This document shows, one piece after another, positions 33,736 to 46,117 of a stretch of DNA of 64,000 nt (position 1 is the first letter of the stretch; every line of letters begins with the position of its first letter). The position numbers were made by a program, and so were the translations under genes. Source of the DNA: Cryptomeria japonica (lineage: Eukaryota > Streptophyta > Pinopsida > Cupressales > Cupressaceae); assembly GCF_030272615.1 (NCBI RefSeq), contig NC_081413.1, positions 98,521,239 to 98,585,238 of the forward strand, written 5' to 3'. The notes beneath the pieces were generated by a model. That model saw only the letters and a list, made by a program, of their open reading frames with translations, was not told the origin of the DNA and did no database searches.

Positions 33736-35246
33736 TGATAGTTTTGATACTTAATATAAGTACAGATACAATAGCCAACAAGATGAGAGAAGGCGGGGGG
33801 TGAATCATACAAACTTAATCATCCATAAAAACATCAGATTCAACCTTGGTAACACATATATCAGTCATATAAACAAAAATTGTCAAACATGCAAACTCAA
33901 AAGCATATGAACAATATAAACCTCATAACACCAAATTTAACATGTAAACCCAAATAGGGAAAAACCACTGTGGGATTTTGGACCCACTAAGAAATATACT
34001 CTTCTAGAGTATGCTCGGTTAAAAGCAAATCTTGTTAAAGATTACAAACACATTGCTAGATGTGACCTAGTTAAGGGATTTCCCTCAGATCTGTTAGGAT
34101 CTTCACTTTGTTAGAAGTGACCTTGTTAAAGGATTTCAAACACTCAATTAGAATGTCACCTTGTTAGAGGATTTACATATAAGAATGTTAAGTCCACTCG
34201 ATTAAGAGATTTCCTGCCACTTTCACAAAATAACAGTAATACAATCTGTCTGCAACTTCACATCTAAAATGCTAAAGCAGATTCCTATTTGTTCAATACA
34301 ATCTAGACATAGAACTAATCTTATCTATCTGTTGGGCATCAATACTCTATTATTCTAACAGGTCTTCAAGCTTCTATGCTCAGTAATCACTATGTAGCAT
34401 CCCTGTGCATACACTTGCCCGCATGCATTGTTTATCAACAGTTTCCTATTTATAAACAATCTTCTAACCACTTAATCTCCTTGATCAAATTTCCCATGAT
34501 CAATCATAGCCATCAGATCTTCAATCTTGTCCAGGTTCATTGTATCTTTCGATCTGAAAATGTTTTACCCCGCCATGGAACTTGCACATTCACCTTGGAA
34601 CTTGTGTTAGGGTAATGTGGTTCAATCTAAGCTGTAGATCTTCTTGCTGACTTTCCATTGCCTTAGATTCGTTAACAAACTTATTCCATGGATTACCAAT
34701 CATTGATCCACTCCAGCTCATCAGCATCATTCAATAAATATCACATGTAAACATTTAATGCATTCCGTTGTAGCTCGGTTACAACTCGGTGAATACTAAA
34801 CTTCACTCGGTAGACATTCTGTCTTCATTAACTGACTGCGATAATCTTAGGGTTTACCGACTAGGTTCTTTGCCTAATAACATAGTATAGTATTAACCTT
34901 TACATTTTACAACATATGTATGATGTTAAAACAATCTAAAACATCAAGATCTCATCGTTGTCTGACTCAGTAGAGTTGCCCATTGAATAACTTATCCCCT
35001 TATTCATCATATTCTTTCCTGTGTCTTTACCGACTTCTTTATAATATTCATATCATACTTCTCAAGATATGGCAACATCACACTGAATTAGAAAATCAAT
35101 TTCTTGACATCAATGACAAAATAATAATATCAAGAGAGTAAAACATCTTTAATCAGTTATGTCCATAATCATCAACAACCTTCTCAATATCCTTATTGAA
35201 ATGTCAACAATCTTTCATTGTCTATTATAATATAATATTGCCAACA
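33736..35246 (-). repeat. 3' LTR of element E (1511 bp)
   Basis: Plus strand TGATAGTTTTGATAC to GCCAACA. A sense TATAAATA box lies near 34448-34456. Paired with 39961-41483. Confidence 0.94.
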
Positions 35247-35714
35247 ATCTCCCCCTTTGGCATTGATGGCAAAACCAATTGATTTGACCTTTAAAAGATT
35301 CGGATTGCTGTGATTCTGAAATGCTAAAATGCTCTCCCCCATTCATTAGACTTCTCTTCTGTTTCAGTCTTTATTTCAATCTGTAGTCTTCTCTCAGTCT
35401 TCTCCCATATTTTAGTCTTCTCCCCCTTAGGTCTTCTCTCCCTTAGTTAGGTCTTCTCCCCCTTTGACAACAATGCCAAAAAGAACTAAAACATAATTTC
35501 TTTCTGTAAGAAGTTATTGCCTGCTGTTGTGTATCAACTGAGTCTTGGTCAGAGCATTTGTCTTCAATTCCTGTTCCCTGTATCATTCTCTGTATAATTC
35601 CAGTACTAATTCCTGTACACTTTCAGAAAAACATTCTAAAGTGTATCAATCTAGCATCAACTCCCCAAAAGATATTCAATAGAGTCATCAAACTGATGCT
35701 TTCACCGAACACGG
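35247..35714 (-). other. 3' untranslated region and PPT of element E
   Basis: Sense GCCAAAGGGGGAGAT directly precedes the 3' LTR. Four or more further GGGGGAGA-like tracts occur between 35330 and 35470. No coding sequence is seen. Confidence 0.8.
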
Positions 35715-38105
35715 TCAGTGAGTAAAAGATAGGGGTAGGACCCCTAACTTACTTCTGAGATATTCAAAAGTGTCCTTTGGTAGTGGCTTGGTGAAGATAT
35801 TAGCTATTTGCTCCTTTGTGTTAACATATTCCAACACCACTTTCTTCTCTTGAGCTTCTTCTATAAGATAATGATATTTGATAGATATGTGCTTTGTCTT
35901 AGAGTGCATAACAGGATTCTTTGAAATATTAATGGCACTAGTATTGTCATAGAATATAGTTACTGGCTCGGTAACTTTCTCATTTATACCTTCCAATAGT
36001 TGTTTGATCCATGCAATGTTGGTACAATTCAGTGCTACAACAACATATTCGGCTTCGGCTATTGACTGAGAAACACACCCTTGTTTCTTGCTAAGCCAAC
36101 TCACTAGTCTTTCTCCTAAGAAGAAAGCTCCTCCACTTGTGCTTTTTCTGTCATCAATGTTGTTTGCCCAATCAGCATCAGTATAAACTTTTAAATCAAA
36201 ATCATTTCCTTTCTGATATACTAAGCCATAATCTTCAGTGCCTTTTAGGTATCTGAAAATTCTTTTGATTGTCGTCATGTGTATTTCCTTAGGATCTGTA
36301 GAGAATCTTGCAACAATACCTACTGCATGTGCTATATCTGGCCTGCTATGAACAACATATTGCAACTTTCCAATCATAGATCGGTAAAGTGTCTCATCAA
36401 CAGATGCAAATTCATCATTCTTTGATAGTTTACAGTTGGTAGTCATAGGAGTACTTACTGGTTTTGAATCCTCCATTCCAAATTTCTTCAAGATTTCCTT
36501 TATGTACTTGGATTGAGTAATGAAAATCTCATTTTTCATTTGCAGTATCTGTAAACCTATAAAATACTTTATCTCACCGATTAATGACATCTCAAATTCT
36601 TTGCTCATTTCATTTCCAAAGTTCTTGCATAAAGAGTCATTTCCACAAAATATAATATCATCAACAAATATGGCTGAGATTAGTATTCCATTTTCATCAT
36701 TCTTCATGTACATGTTGTTGTTCTCACTTGTCCTTATAAAACCAATCTTAATCAAATAAGAGTGCAATCTCTCATACCATGCTCTAGGTGCTTGTTTCAA
36801 ACCATATAAAGCTTTGTTTAATTTACATACCTGATCTTTATCATTGTCTTCAACAAATCCTTTAGGTTGTTCAATGAAAACTTCTTCTAATATTCCATTC
36901 AGAAATGCAAATTTGACATCCATTTGATATACCTTGAAGGTTTTGAAAGCAACATATGCCAACAATGTTCTTACTCCTTCAAGTCTAGCAATAGGTGCAA
37001 AAGTCTCACCATAATCAATTCCTTCTTCTTGGGCATAACCTTTGCAAACTAATCTTGCTTTGTTCCGAATGACCTCACCTTTTTCTTTTAGCTTGTTTCT
37101 GAAGATCCACTTTGTACCGATTACATTTTTGTCCTTCGGTCTTGGGACCAGTGTCCATGTGTCATTCTTCTTGATTTGATCAATCTCTTCTGTAATAGCA
37201 TTTATCCAATCTTCACTGTTAAATGCCTCTTTCACTATTCTTGGTTCAAATTCAGATATCAAACATGTGTTCTGTCTCAGTTTGTTCCTTGTCATCACTG
37301 GATCATCCTTATCTCCTATAATCTGACTTGGTGCATGGTGTCTTCTGACATACTTGGCTAATATAGGCTCGGTAGGCTCTGTATGATCTTCTTCATCACT
37401 CGGTAACTGGATATTTCCTTCATTTTCTCCAACAATTATCTTGGTAGGACTTCTCGGTTGCACATAGACAAATTCATCATAGTCTTCTGATTCTTTGGAA
37501 TTCCCTTCATTAGTTCTATCTGCAAATTCATCAATTTTCACATTTTCACTTTCTACTATTTTTTTAGATGATTTGATCAGACATTTAAATGCTTTGCTTC
37601 TACAAGAATATCCTAGAAATGTTCCTTCTTCACTTTTCTGATCAAACTTGCCATTTCTATCATCTTTATGAACATAGCATTTACTTCCAAAGATCTTAAA
37701 ATAACTTACATTAGGTTTCTTGTCATACCAGATTTCATAAGGTGTCTTCACAGTACCTTTCTTCAATTGAACTCGGTTCAAGGTGTAAACAACTGTGCTT
37801 ATTGGTTCTCTCCAAAATGTTTGTGGAACCTTCTTCTCAATCATTAGTGTTCTAGCACAATCCACAATAGATCTATTTCTTCTTTCAACTATTCCATTTT
37901 GCTGTGGAGTTATCGGTGCAAAGACTTGTCTTTTAATACCGTGATCATTGCAAAATAGGTTGAACTCATCAGATGTGAACTCTCCTCCTCTATTTGATCT
38001 AAGACATTTCAGTTGTCTTCCTGTTTCATTTTCAACTCTAGCCTTGTACCACTTAAACATTTGAAAAGCTTCTGATTTTTCTTTTAAAAACATTACTGAC
38101 ATCAT
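35715..38105 (-). CDS. pol: Copia integrase core to RNase H of element E (796 aa open)
   Basis: Open for 796 residues. The start is just after a stop that replaces Tyr in the DDYSRMM block, so this is an internal part of the polyprotein, not a real start. Order: integrase second half ([27 protein letters not shown]), [18 protein letters not shown]-terminal linker, RT ([72 protein letters not shown]), connection block and RNase H ([20 protein letters not shown]), ending [14 protein letters not shown] and stop. The catalytic Asp of the usual SDRGGE is Asn here (AAT), which should abolish integration. RT and RNase H catalytic residues look intact. Confidence 0.93.
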   Translation of the reverse strand: MMSVMFLKEKSEAFQMFKWYKARVENETGRQLKCLRSNRGGEFTSDEFNLFCNDHGIKRQVFAPITPQQNGIVERRNRSIVDCARTLMIEKKVPQTFWREPISTVVYTLNRVQLKKGTVKTPYEIWYDKKPNVSYFKIFGSKCYVHKDDRNGKFDQKSEEGTFLGYSCRSKAFKCLIKSSKKIVESENVKIDEFADRTNEGNSKESEDYDEFVYVQPRSPTKIIVGENEGNIQLPSDEEDHTEPTEPILAKYVRRHHAPSQIIGDKDDPVMTRNKLRQNTCLISEFEPRIVKEAFNSEDWINAITEEIDQIKKNDTWTLVPRPKDKNVIGTKWIFRNKLKEKGEVIRNKARLVCKGYAQEEGIDYGETFAPIARLEGVRTLLAYVAFKTFKVYQMDVKFAFLNGILEEVFIEQPKGFVEDNDKDQVCKLNKALYGLKQAPRAWYERLHSYLIKIGFIRTSENNNMYMKNDENGILISAIFVDDIIFCGNDSLCKNFGNEMSKEFEMSLIGEIKYFIGLQILQMKNEIFITQSKYIKEILKKFGMEDSKPVSTPMTTNCKLSKNDEFASVDETLYRSMIGKLQYVVHSRPDIAHAVGIVARFSTDPKEIHMTTIKRIFRYLKGTEDYGLVYQKGNDFDLKVYTDADWANNIDDRKSTSGGAFFLGERLVSWLSKKQGCVSQSIAEAEYVVVALNCTNIAWIKQLLEGINEKVTEPVTIFYDNTSAINISKNPVMHSKTKHISIKYHYLIEEAQEKKVVLEYVNTKEQIANIFTKPLPKDTFEYLRSKLGVLPLSFTH

Positions 38106-38930
38106 CCTTGACTAATCATCCACAAATAATATGAAATACTTATCACCATAATAACTTTGAACTTTCATAGGACCACAAAGATCAGTGTGCACAAGATCTA
38201 AAATTCCCTTAGAAGTGTAGGAATTACTTGTAAAGCTAGATCTTGTCATCTTACCCATCTGGCATCCTCGACACATAGCATTCTCAGGTTTTTCAAGACT
38301 CGGTAGACCTCTTACTCTGTGCTTCTTACTTATCTTGATCAGATTATCAAAATTAACATGACAAAACCTTTTATGCCATAACCAGGTATTATCAATCTTT
38401 GCATGCAAACACTTATTGTGAGTTGAGTCAAGGTGAAATGTATTACCTTTTGTTTGTGTCTCGGTAGTAGCTAACTTTCCATTCTTGTCATGAACTTTGA
38501 CAATTCCTTTCTAAAATTCTATTCGGTAACCTGTGTTGTTTAGCTATGCTACACTCAATAAATTATATTTCAAACCTTCAACCCAATAAACATCATTGCA
38601 TCTTGCTTTATCAAGAAGTGTTATGGATCCTTTACCTCTCATCGGACATGGTGCATCATTACCAAATCTAACATAGCCTCCATCATAATCTTCTAACATA
38701 ACAAACTTGTGTTTATCTCCTGTCATATGATGTGAGCATCCACTATCTATAATCCAAGAATAATTAGTGTTTATGTGAGATATTAGGGCTTTTTCTTCAT
38801 ACCTTTCTTCATCTGGTCCATCCTTGATAGCCACATAAACAACTTCCTCTGTATCAGTCTCATTTGATTTATCATCTTCAGATTCCTCAACAGCAATTAA
38901 GCATGTCTTTCTATCTCTTCTTCTGAAGTC
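38106..38930 (-). pseudogene. Protease, GAG-pre-integrase and integrase N-part of element E
   Basis: Same frame as the downstream pol. WIIDSGCSHHMTGDKHKFVM holds the protease DSG. Then come LLSVA followed by a TAG where relatives have Gln, then WLWHKRFCHVNFDNLIKISK with CRGCQMGKMTRSSF (zinc-binding HHCC), and VHTDLCGPMKVQ with the first integrase Asp. Stops are at about 38931, 38544, 38512 and 38109. There is no frameshift. Confidence 0.9.
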
Positions 38931-39896
38931 TCAATGTCCTCTGTAATGATTATCTTTTTGTCTGTCATCTCGGTAATCTCTCTTTTCAGTGAAATCTTTG
39001 TCAAGACAGTTAGAAGCCATATGTCCAATCTTATCACAATTGAAACATTTCAAAGGTAGTTTTCCTTTATACTTACCTTTGCCTGTCGGTAACCTTTTGG
39101 CCAATAGTGCTTCAAACTCTTCTTGCTTTCTGATTTCTTCATACAGTTTGTGTACCTCCTCCATGTTCTTCCAAAATCTTTCACTTGCTCCACTGTGATC
39201 TCCTTTAGAGTACTTATATTTTCTTTCATTCTAATCATTAGATTCATTCAAATGAAAAGAACTAAATGCAGATTCAACTTTATTTACCAATGTCCCACTA
39301 TTATCAAAATTACTTAACTCAAATGCATGTAGCTTACCAATAGTAGCATCCAAGGAAACTGGCATATTAGGTATAGACCTCAATTCATTGATTGCAGAGA
39401 CTCGGATTGCATAGGCAGGTAGAAGGGTTCTTAACAACTTACTTGTCACATCCTTCTCTTCAATAGTTCCTCCTGCTCCTTTGATTTGATTTACAATCTC
39501 CTTTAGTCTTGTACTGTACTGGGTTATGTTCTCACCTTCATTCATCCTCATAGATTCAAGTTGTCCTCTTAAACTATCAACTTTTTCTCTTTGAACATGT
39601 TCATCTCCTCCATATACAGATATGAGCTTAGTCCACATTGCCTTTGCATCATTGCAGCCTTCTAGATCATTAAACTTAGAATCGGTCAATGCAGATGTTA
39701 TTTCAATCATTGCTTGAATATGTTCTTGCTTCGCCTTTATCTCTTCCATAGTCAATGGATAGGTGCTCGGTGCAACAAAATAATTCTCCAAATAGTATAT
39801 AGCATATTCTCCAACTCCTGATAGATGTAGCTTCATCCTTTTCTGCCATGTAGAGAAACCTGACTTATTCAACTTAGGTGCATCCCTCTTATACAT
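38931..39896 (-). pseudogene. gag: Copia Gag of element E
   Basis: ATG at 39896 (MYKRDAPKLNKSGFSTWQKR). UBN2-type Gag over residues 1-220, with MWTKLISVYGGDEHVQREKV and LLRTLLPAYAIRVSAINELR. One in-frame TAG at 39231 follows NESND. The frame continues with a coiled stretch and an intact knuckle, CFNCDKIGHMASNC, near 39030. A TGA at 38931 separates it from protease. Its start is 65 bases from the LTR, after the PBS. Confidence 0.9.
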
Positions 39897-39946
39897 CTTT
39901 AGATCTTTAACTCAAGTGCCTTTAAAATTTCCTTTTGGAGTCCAAA

Positions 39947-39960
39947 GCTTTGATACCAAT
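39947..39960 (-). promoter_or_regulatory. PBS of element E
   Basis: Sense ATTGGTATCAAAGC abuts the 5' LTR end. It pairs with initiator tRNA-Met apart from one base (AAAGC for AGAGC). Confidence 0.88.
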
Positions 39961-41483
39961 TGATAGTTCTGATACTTAATATAAGTACAGATTCAATAGC
40001 CAACAAGATGAGAGGGGGGGGGGGGGTGAATCATACAAACTTAATCATCCATAAAAACATCAGATTCAACCTTGGTAACACATATATCAGTCATATAACC
40101 AAAAACTGTCAAACATGCAAACTCAAAAGCATATGAACAATATAAACCTCATAACACCAGATTTAACGTGGAAACCCAAATAGGGAAAAACCACTGTGGG
40201 ATTTCAGACCCATTAAGAAATATACTCTTCTAGAGTATGCTCGGTTAAAAGAAAATCCTGTTAAAGATTACAAACACATTGCTAGATGTGACCCAGTTAA
40301 GGGATTTCCCTCAGATCTGTTAGGATCTTCACTTTGTTAGAAGTGACCTTGTCAAAGGATTTCAAACACTCAATTAGAATGTCACCTTGTTAGAGGATTT
40401 ACATATAAGACTGTTAAGTCCACTCGGTTAAGAGATTTCCTATCGCTTTCACAAAATAACAGTAATACAATCTGTCTGCAACTTCACATCTAAAATGCTA
40501 AAGCAGATTCCTATTTTTTCAATACAATCTAGACATAGAACTAATCTTGTCTATCTGATGGGCATCAATACTCTATTATTCTAACAGGTCTTCAAGCTTC
40601 TGTGCTCGGTAATCACTATGTAGCATCCCTGTGCATACACTTGCCTGCATGCATTGTTTATCAACAGTTTCCTATTTATAAACAATCTTCTAACCACTTA
40701 ATCTCCTTGATCACATTTCCCATGATCAATCATAGCCATCAGATCTTCAATCTTGTCTAGGTTCATTGTATCTTTCAATCTGAAAACATTTTACCCCGCC
40801 TTGGAGCTTGCACATTCACCTTGGAACTTGTGTTAGGGTAATGCGGTTCAATCTGAGTCGTAGATCTTCTTGCCGACTTTCCATTGCCTTAGATTCGTTA
40901 ACAAAATTCTTCCACAGCTTACCAATCATTGATCCACTCCAGCTCATCAACATCATTCATTAAATATCACATGTAAACATTTAATGCATTCTATTGTAGC
41001 TCGGTTACAACTCAGTGAATACTAAACTTCACTCGGTAGACATTCTGTCTTCATTAACCGATTGCGATAACCTTAGGGTTTACTGACTAGGTTCCTTAGG
41101 GTTTACCGACTAGGTTCTTTGCTTGATAACATAGTATAGTATTAACCTTTACATTTTACAACATATGTATGATGTTAAAACAATCTAAAACATCAAGATC
41201 TCATCATTGTCTGACTCGGTAGAGTTGCCCATTGAATAACTTATCCCCTTATTCATCATATTCTTTCCTGTGTCTTTATAATCTTCATATCATACTTCTC
41301 AAGATATGGCAACATCATACTGAATTAGAAAATCAATTTCTTGACATCAATGACAAAATAATAATATCAAGATAGTAAAACATCTTTAATCAGTTATGTC
41401 CATAATCATCAACAACCTTCTCAATATCCTTATTGAAATGTCAACAATCTTTCATTGTCTGTTATAATATAATATTGCCAACA
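39961..41483 (-). repeat. 5' LTR of element E (1523 bp)
   Basis: Plus strand TGATAGTTCTGATAC to GCCAACA. It has a tandem copy of a short TTAGGGTTTAC...TAGGTTC block near 41072-41118 that the 3' LTR lacks, and a longer G-run near 40013. A sense TATAAATA box lies near 40673-40681. Confidence 0.94.
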
Positions 41484-42563
41484 TATCGTTTGAGATGCTA
41501 CTTGGATTTAATATTTTTACAAACGAATATTCAAACACAAAGCCTTATCATTAGTCCATATCAACTAATATGTCCCTATTTATTCCTAAAATAAAAGTGA
41601 TAATATAGCTCCCAAGTCATTTGATCTACCACCACCAACTTGGATCGATGAGTTGTAAGACATGTGATAATTCTATTACAAATATACGTAGTAAAATCCA
41701 TTGTAGAAATTTTTTCACATGGGATCATTTGCAACATACATAGGCTAAAATTCATCTCTAGAATAGTTTAGGTGGGGGCCTATCATATTTCAAATATAAA
41801 TTTTGTAACTGATACTAATATATCATGGATAACTAGTTATTTATATAATATGTAGTGCATAACATTAGGATTCAACTACCCATAACAACATAGTGTGGTA
41901 CATTGTAGAAAACTTTATTGATCAAGTACCCTCACTACTCATGATAAATTATAACCACTTCCAAGGAACTTCAAGTTGTCAAGATTTTAGAATTGTTTTC
42001 TTCTTCACAAGTCCAAAATTTGAAATTCTTGCTTTAGCGGGGAAACATCATTGCAGATTGGGAATTTTTCTTATAAATATTGGCCCATTTGATTCATAAT
42101 ATGTTGAATTTAGGTACTTATAGCTAATATTTTGAACCTAATAAATGGAATTAATATCACTCTTCTAATATTTATATAGGGGAACCTCTATGCATGCTTT
42201 CAAAGTTGATATATTGTATGTAACTTGGTGAATTTGTCTTAGAATAATTAATATAAAAAATTGTTAAAAAAAAAATGATTCATGCCAATATTTGTAAGTT
42301 AATTGTTATGTTTGTTATGCATTATCCTTTTTAAAATCATTGCATCATGAGTTGCATTGGTAGTCAAGGAAATGGAAACAAGAAAAATCAAGTTATGGTA
42401 ACCATAAGGTCATTGTAGTAACATCCAAGGATGTATGGCACCCTAAGAATAATGATAAGTCAAAAAGATACACTAAGGAATATTTATCTACCTACTTATA
42501 AGATATATAATTAATCAAACATACTACAAGGGTAAAAGAGATATAACACATGTAGAGCTTAAC
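41484..42563. other. Unidentified old flank (continuation of 33735)
   Basis: AT-rich sequence with no recognisable domain, long ORF or repeat. It resumes the sequence interrupted by element E. Confidence 0.6.
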
Positions 42564-42639
42564 AAAGTAAAGGGTGGGCTTATTAATAGGCTTATGAGCG
42601 TTAATCCTCCAAATCAACCAAGCTTTAGAGTTTATTAGT

Positions 42640-43078
42640 CTCTAATAGAAAATGGTTGGATTAAGATTAATTTTGAAAGTGTAGCAAGAGAGAATCTAGG
42701 ACCCTCGGATGCAAGTTGCATTGCAAGAGATTGTCATGGGAAAATCTAGCCGTTGCATGTCATAAACTTGGAGTAGGTTCTAACAATGAATCAAAGGTGA
42801 AAGTGGCACTCTTAGCAATGCAATTGGTAAAGTGTTTGAGGGCAAAGAGACTACACCTTGAGGGAGACTCCCAAAAAATATTGCAAGCAATCCTTAGGGG
42901 TAAGGCATACAATTGGAATCTTGACAAAGACATCCTAATCATAAAAAACACACCAGTCACCATACAATAATTCAAAGTTTCTCATGTTAGGAGAGAAGGC
43001 AACTAAGAGGCAGATAGGTGCGCTAATCAAGCCTTTGATCTTGATGAAGGTGAAATCGATTTGAGCTTAGTTCAGTGA
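42640..43078 (+). pseudogene. LINE ORF2 C-terminal RNase H domain
   Basis: Translation gives NGWIKINFESVARENLGPSD then SCIARDCHGK. After a frameshift near 42745 it gives LAVACHKLGVGSNNESKVKV with LEGDSQKILQAI. It ends EADRCANQAFDLDEGEIDLS and a stop near 43078. These are the RVT_3-type RNase H blocks, with the Glu of NES, the Asp of GDS and the late Asp visible. The first catalytic Asp, in NFDG, is Glu (NFES). There is a frameshift and one stop, so it is not functional. Confidence 0.8.
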
Positions 43079-43147
43079 CCTGCCAATCTATCTTTCATAT
43101 TTGAAAACTTAAAAAATGTTTTCAAAATCTCAGAGAGGAATTTTATA

Positions 43148-43525
43148 ATGCAAGTGAAAATCATCTTTGGGGATGAGTTCATGAGGACAAGCTTTCAGTA
43201 TAGAGTGAACGTAGACATCGCCTCCCTTTTCTTGGCATGGTGCCTAGAGTTGGAATCTAAAGAGGTGGCGATGTGGATTTTCACCAACTATGTGTATGAA
43301 GAATGGTGTGGGGTTTTGGAAAGTTTCCTAGGAATGTCAAGAGATAGCAAGGGCTTTGTATGTCCAGGTGGTGAATGGCTACATGTGAGTGAGTTTACCC
43401 ATCCTCTACAGCCTTACCTCTTATGGAGTGTGAAAAACAATAAAGAAGTAAGAAGAGCCATTGCTACAATCAATATGGATGAGGTGAGGGCCTTTCTAAA
43501 ATCTTTGGATGTGCAAGCCATTTAG
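43148..43525 (+). CDS. Unknown 125-codon ORF in the LINE tail
   Basis: Open from ATG 43148 to TAG 43525, after the RNase H stop and before the A-rich tail. It contains VNVDIASLFLAWCLELESKE and a Trp-rich segment, MWIFTNYVYEEWCGVLESFL. I recognise no domain. It may be chance or a 3' transduced piece carried by the LINE transcript. Confidence 0.3.
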   Translation: MQVKIIFGDEFMRTSFQYRVNVDIASLFLAWCLELESKEVAMWIFTNYVYEEWCGVLESFLGMSRDSKGFVCPGGEWLHVSEFTHPLQPYLLWSVKNNKEVRRAIATINMDEVRAFLKSLDVQAI

Positions 43526-44164
43526 GATGAATTTTTGAAGTGGGGGCCTTGTGAGAAGTGAAAAACTTCAAAATCTTCTTCTTGTTCCCTAAAGCGTAAG
43601 AGAGGTAGATCAGGGGGTTCGATGGAAAAAGTAGTGAGTGAGCACACTACAAATCTGCAAATTGTCAACCCAAGGTGAAGAAGTTGGTGCCTTGGTAGTT
43701 GTAGTTGAATGGGTGCCACCATCAGATGATAAAGGAAATCTATTATGGTCCGAGTCTTTGTAGCTTGTCTATTTTTGGGGTATACGATGAATATTGTTAA
43801 CTATTTCTTTGTTTAGGTCTAGGGCTATCTAGACAAATATTTTTGTATGGGATTGTCAATGGGGTTATCAGACTACCTAATAAGAACTTTGCTTTTTGAT
43901 GAAGAAGATGCACCAGTTATTCCTATAATCGATAAAACATAATACTTACTAATAAAAAATAAAAAAAAGTAAAGGGTGAACTAGAGAAAAATATGCAATG
44001 AACAAAATTTAAGAAAAAAATATAAGCCAATCATTTGTGATGTTTATATTTATTCTTGCAAAATAGAATAACTTGTGGTGCATATGAATTTATAGTTTTT
44101 TTTTGGAATCATTATATTATGCATGTTTTATCTACTATACTTGATGCTCTGCAAAATGGGAGAA

Positions 44165-45642
44165 TGTTGGACAAAAACCTGTGGTGGTATAATACATAAG
44201 AAGCACAAGAAACAAAGAGAAATGTTAGTGTTAATCAACCAAAGACTAATCTAAGCAGGCATACCAAGAGAGACACTAAAAACATAATGAAGCATTTAAC
44301 TATGAAAAATAAATGCAAGAAGACATCTCCAAATGCCTTCCACCATGCTTGTAGCTCCTCCTCCCTTGTTCCTCTCCTCTCCAAGTTCCAAATAAGTGTA
44401 GCTCTCAGTAGCTTTTTGCACTATGGATGCCTTATGGAGGTTCAAGATGAAAAATGATTTATTTATTTATGCAAGTGTAAACAAAAGGCTAATATTAGAT
44501 GATATGGAATGAAAATGATTTATTTTAATCCAAAATAATAATATATTGATGATTTATGCTAAATGCTCTTCTCTAAAATTGGCTATAAGTTAAATGTATA
44601 CAAGTTTTCAAGATTAAGGCTAAGAATGCTTGAGGATGCTTGAGGATTTGAAAATGAGGAATGTGAGCTCTATTTATAGGAAAAATGGAGCAATGGATGG
44701 TTGAGATTGAGTAATCTCAACAAGGTTCGGGATTGAATGGTTTATGATCCATGTGAGGGCTTTCAACCCAATCCTAGGATGACAAATTTCAACAAGAGAT
44801 GGGTTGAGAGGAGAGGGAAGAAGCATTAAATGCTTGACATGACCTAAGGGTTAACTTGGGAGGTAAGGTTAATGTTGAGTTGAATGGATAAATTCATTAT
44901 TCAAGGAATAATGCTTTTATCCAATGGGTAAACTCTTGTGCAAGAGTTAGTGAGGATAACCATGATCAAAGCAATAAATGCTTGAGGAAACACATGGGTT
45001 ACATGAGGGTTAAGTTAGGGGTAAAAGTCCCTAACCATGTGGGTGAGTTGAGTTAACCTTTAATGGTCATGTAAGAGCCATAAGTGGTTTGGAAGACTTT
45101 AGAGGTTAGCTTGTTGGACACATAAAGCATTAAATGCTTTTCAAAGACTTTAGAGTCTTTGAGAAGCGACTCCAAGTTGCTTAGGAATGTGACAATATTT
45201 AGGGGATGGATTAGGCTAATTAGGAAGGGGTTTACAAGAATCTAGAAGGGGATTAGGATTGCAAGTGGGTTTGGTGGGTGAGGGAAAATAGGATTTTTAT
45301 TAAAATAAAATTCATTTATTTCAACAAATAGGTGTAAGTTGCATTTTTAGGAGAATGCAAGAGGGTTTGGGATTTTAATGATTTAAATAAATATTTTATT
45401 TAATTTATTTAAAAGAGGAAAGGGGATTTAATTTAAACAAATAAAATTTATTCATTTAATTGATTGTAAATTTAGTTTAATAAATTAATTAAAATAAATT
45501 AAATTATTTATTTAATTAACAGGAGAATGTTTGAAGATGAATTATTTAAATATTAGTTTAATTAACTGATGGCTAGTGGATTTTTAATCAAATAAATAGC
45601 AAATATTCATTTAATTAAAATGGATAGATTTATGTGACTACA
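44165..45642 (-). repeat. 3' LTR of element H (about 1478 bp)
   Basis: Sense start TGTAGTCACATAAATC at 45642, directly after the PPT. The sense end is CCAACA at 44165. A sense TATA box, TATAAATAG, lies at 44670-44678. Single copy here, so ends rest on PPT position and TG...CA only. GAGAA (44160-44164) would be one side of the target repeat. Confidence 0.72.
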
Positions 45643-45656
45643 TTTGCCCCTCTTTG
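45643..45656 (-). promoter_or_regulatory. PPT of element H
   Basis: Sense CAAAGAGGGGCAAA immediately precedes the TGTAGTCAC LTR start. Confidence 0.7.
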
Positions 45657-45953
45657 AGACAATGTGGTTTATCACATCATTTCAAAGAAAGAAAAATAGG
45701 TGTGAAGAAATATGCCCCATAAAATGTTAATTTAATGGGTGGTATGCCCCCTTGAGAGATGGGCCAGAAAATTCAAAAAATCGGGCAATCTCTCGAAAAA
45801 GAAAGAAAATTGGCAAGGTGCTAGAAGAGAAGAATTTAGCAACACTGGTGAAAAAATAGAAGAAATCGGAGATAAAATGGAGAAATGGGAGGCTCTGGAA
45901 GTTCACAGGGACCACGGCGGTGAGCGGGGTAAAATTAGGGTTACGACGAAGGG

Positions 45954-45961
45954 TATATATA
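45954..45961 (+). promoter_or_regulatory. Candidate TATA box of the antisense PMD gene
   Basis: GGGTATATATAGGGG, a strong plant TATA match on the plus strand. It lies about 165 bp upstream of the candidate first exon (ATG 46118 or 46122) and on the strand of the PMD ORF. Confidence 0.5.
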
Positions 45962-46117
45962 GGGGTGAAGGGGTAAACCAAGGTCATTTGCATTCGTCTC
46001 CCTAGTGATTTCTGAGCTTTGATAGTGACTGTTTTGAAAGAGCAAGCAGCAGTCAGGATGCTGGTACCGATAGCAGATAATCGACTAGAGTGAGTTCATT
46101 GATTCTAGTGGCCAGAT

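Larger units (their letters stand above)
33736..41483 (-). mobile_element. Element E: complete Ty1/copia with TSD TATCG
   Basis: The 5-bp duplication TATCG flanks it exactly, at 33731-33735 and 41484-41488. Sense order: 5' LTR (41483-39961), PBS (ATTGGTATCAAAGC, 39960-39947), polyprotein (39896-35715), PPT (about 35260-35247) and 3' LTR (35246-33736). The LTRs differ by scattered substitutions and a few indels. All polyprotein pieces share one frame with five in-frame stops, so it is a young but inactive autonomous-type copy. Confidence 0.95.
42577..43965 (+). mobile_element. 5'-truncated LINE with 13-bp TSD and A-rich tail
   Basis: The direct repeat AAAGTAAAGGGTG occurs at 42564-42576 and again at 43966-43978, immediately after an A-rich tail (ATAAAAAATAAAAAAAA). 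The insert carries the RNase H end of a plant LINE ORF2 and a downstream tail region, as expected for target-primed insertion with 5' truncation. The duplication shares its first three As with the tail, so the exact right edge is uncertain by a few bases. Confidence 0.85.
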
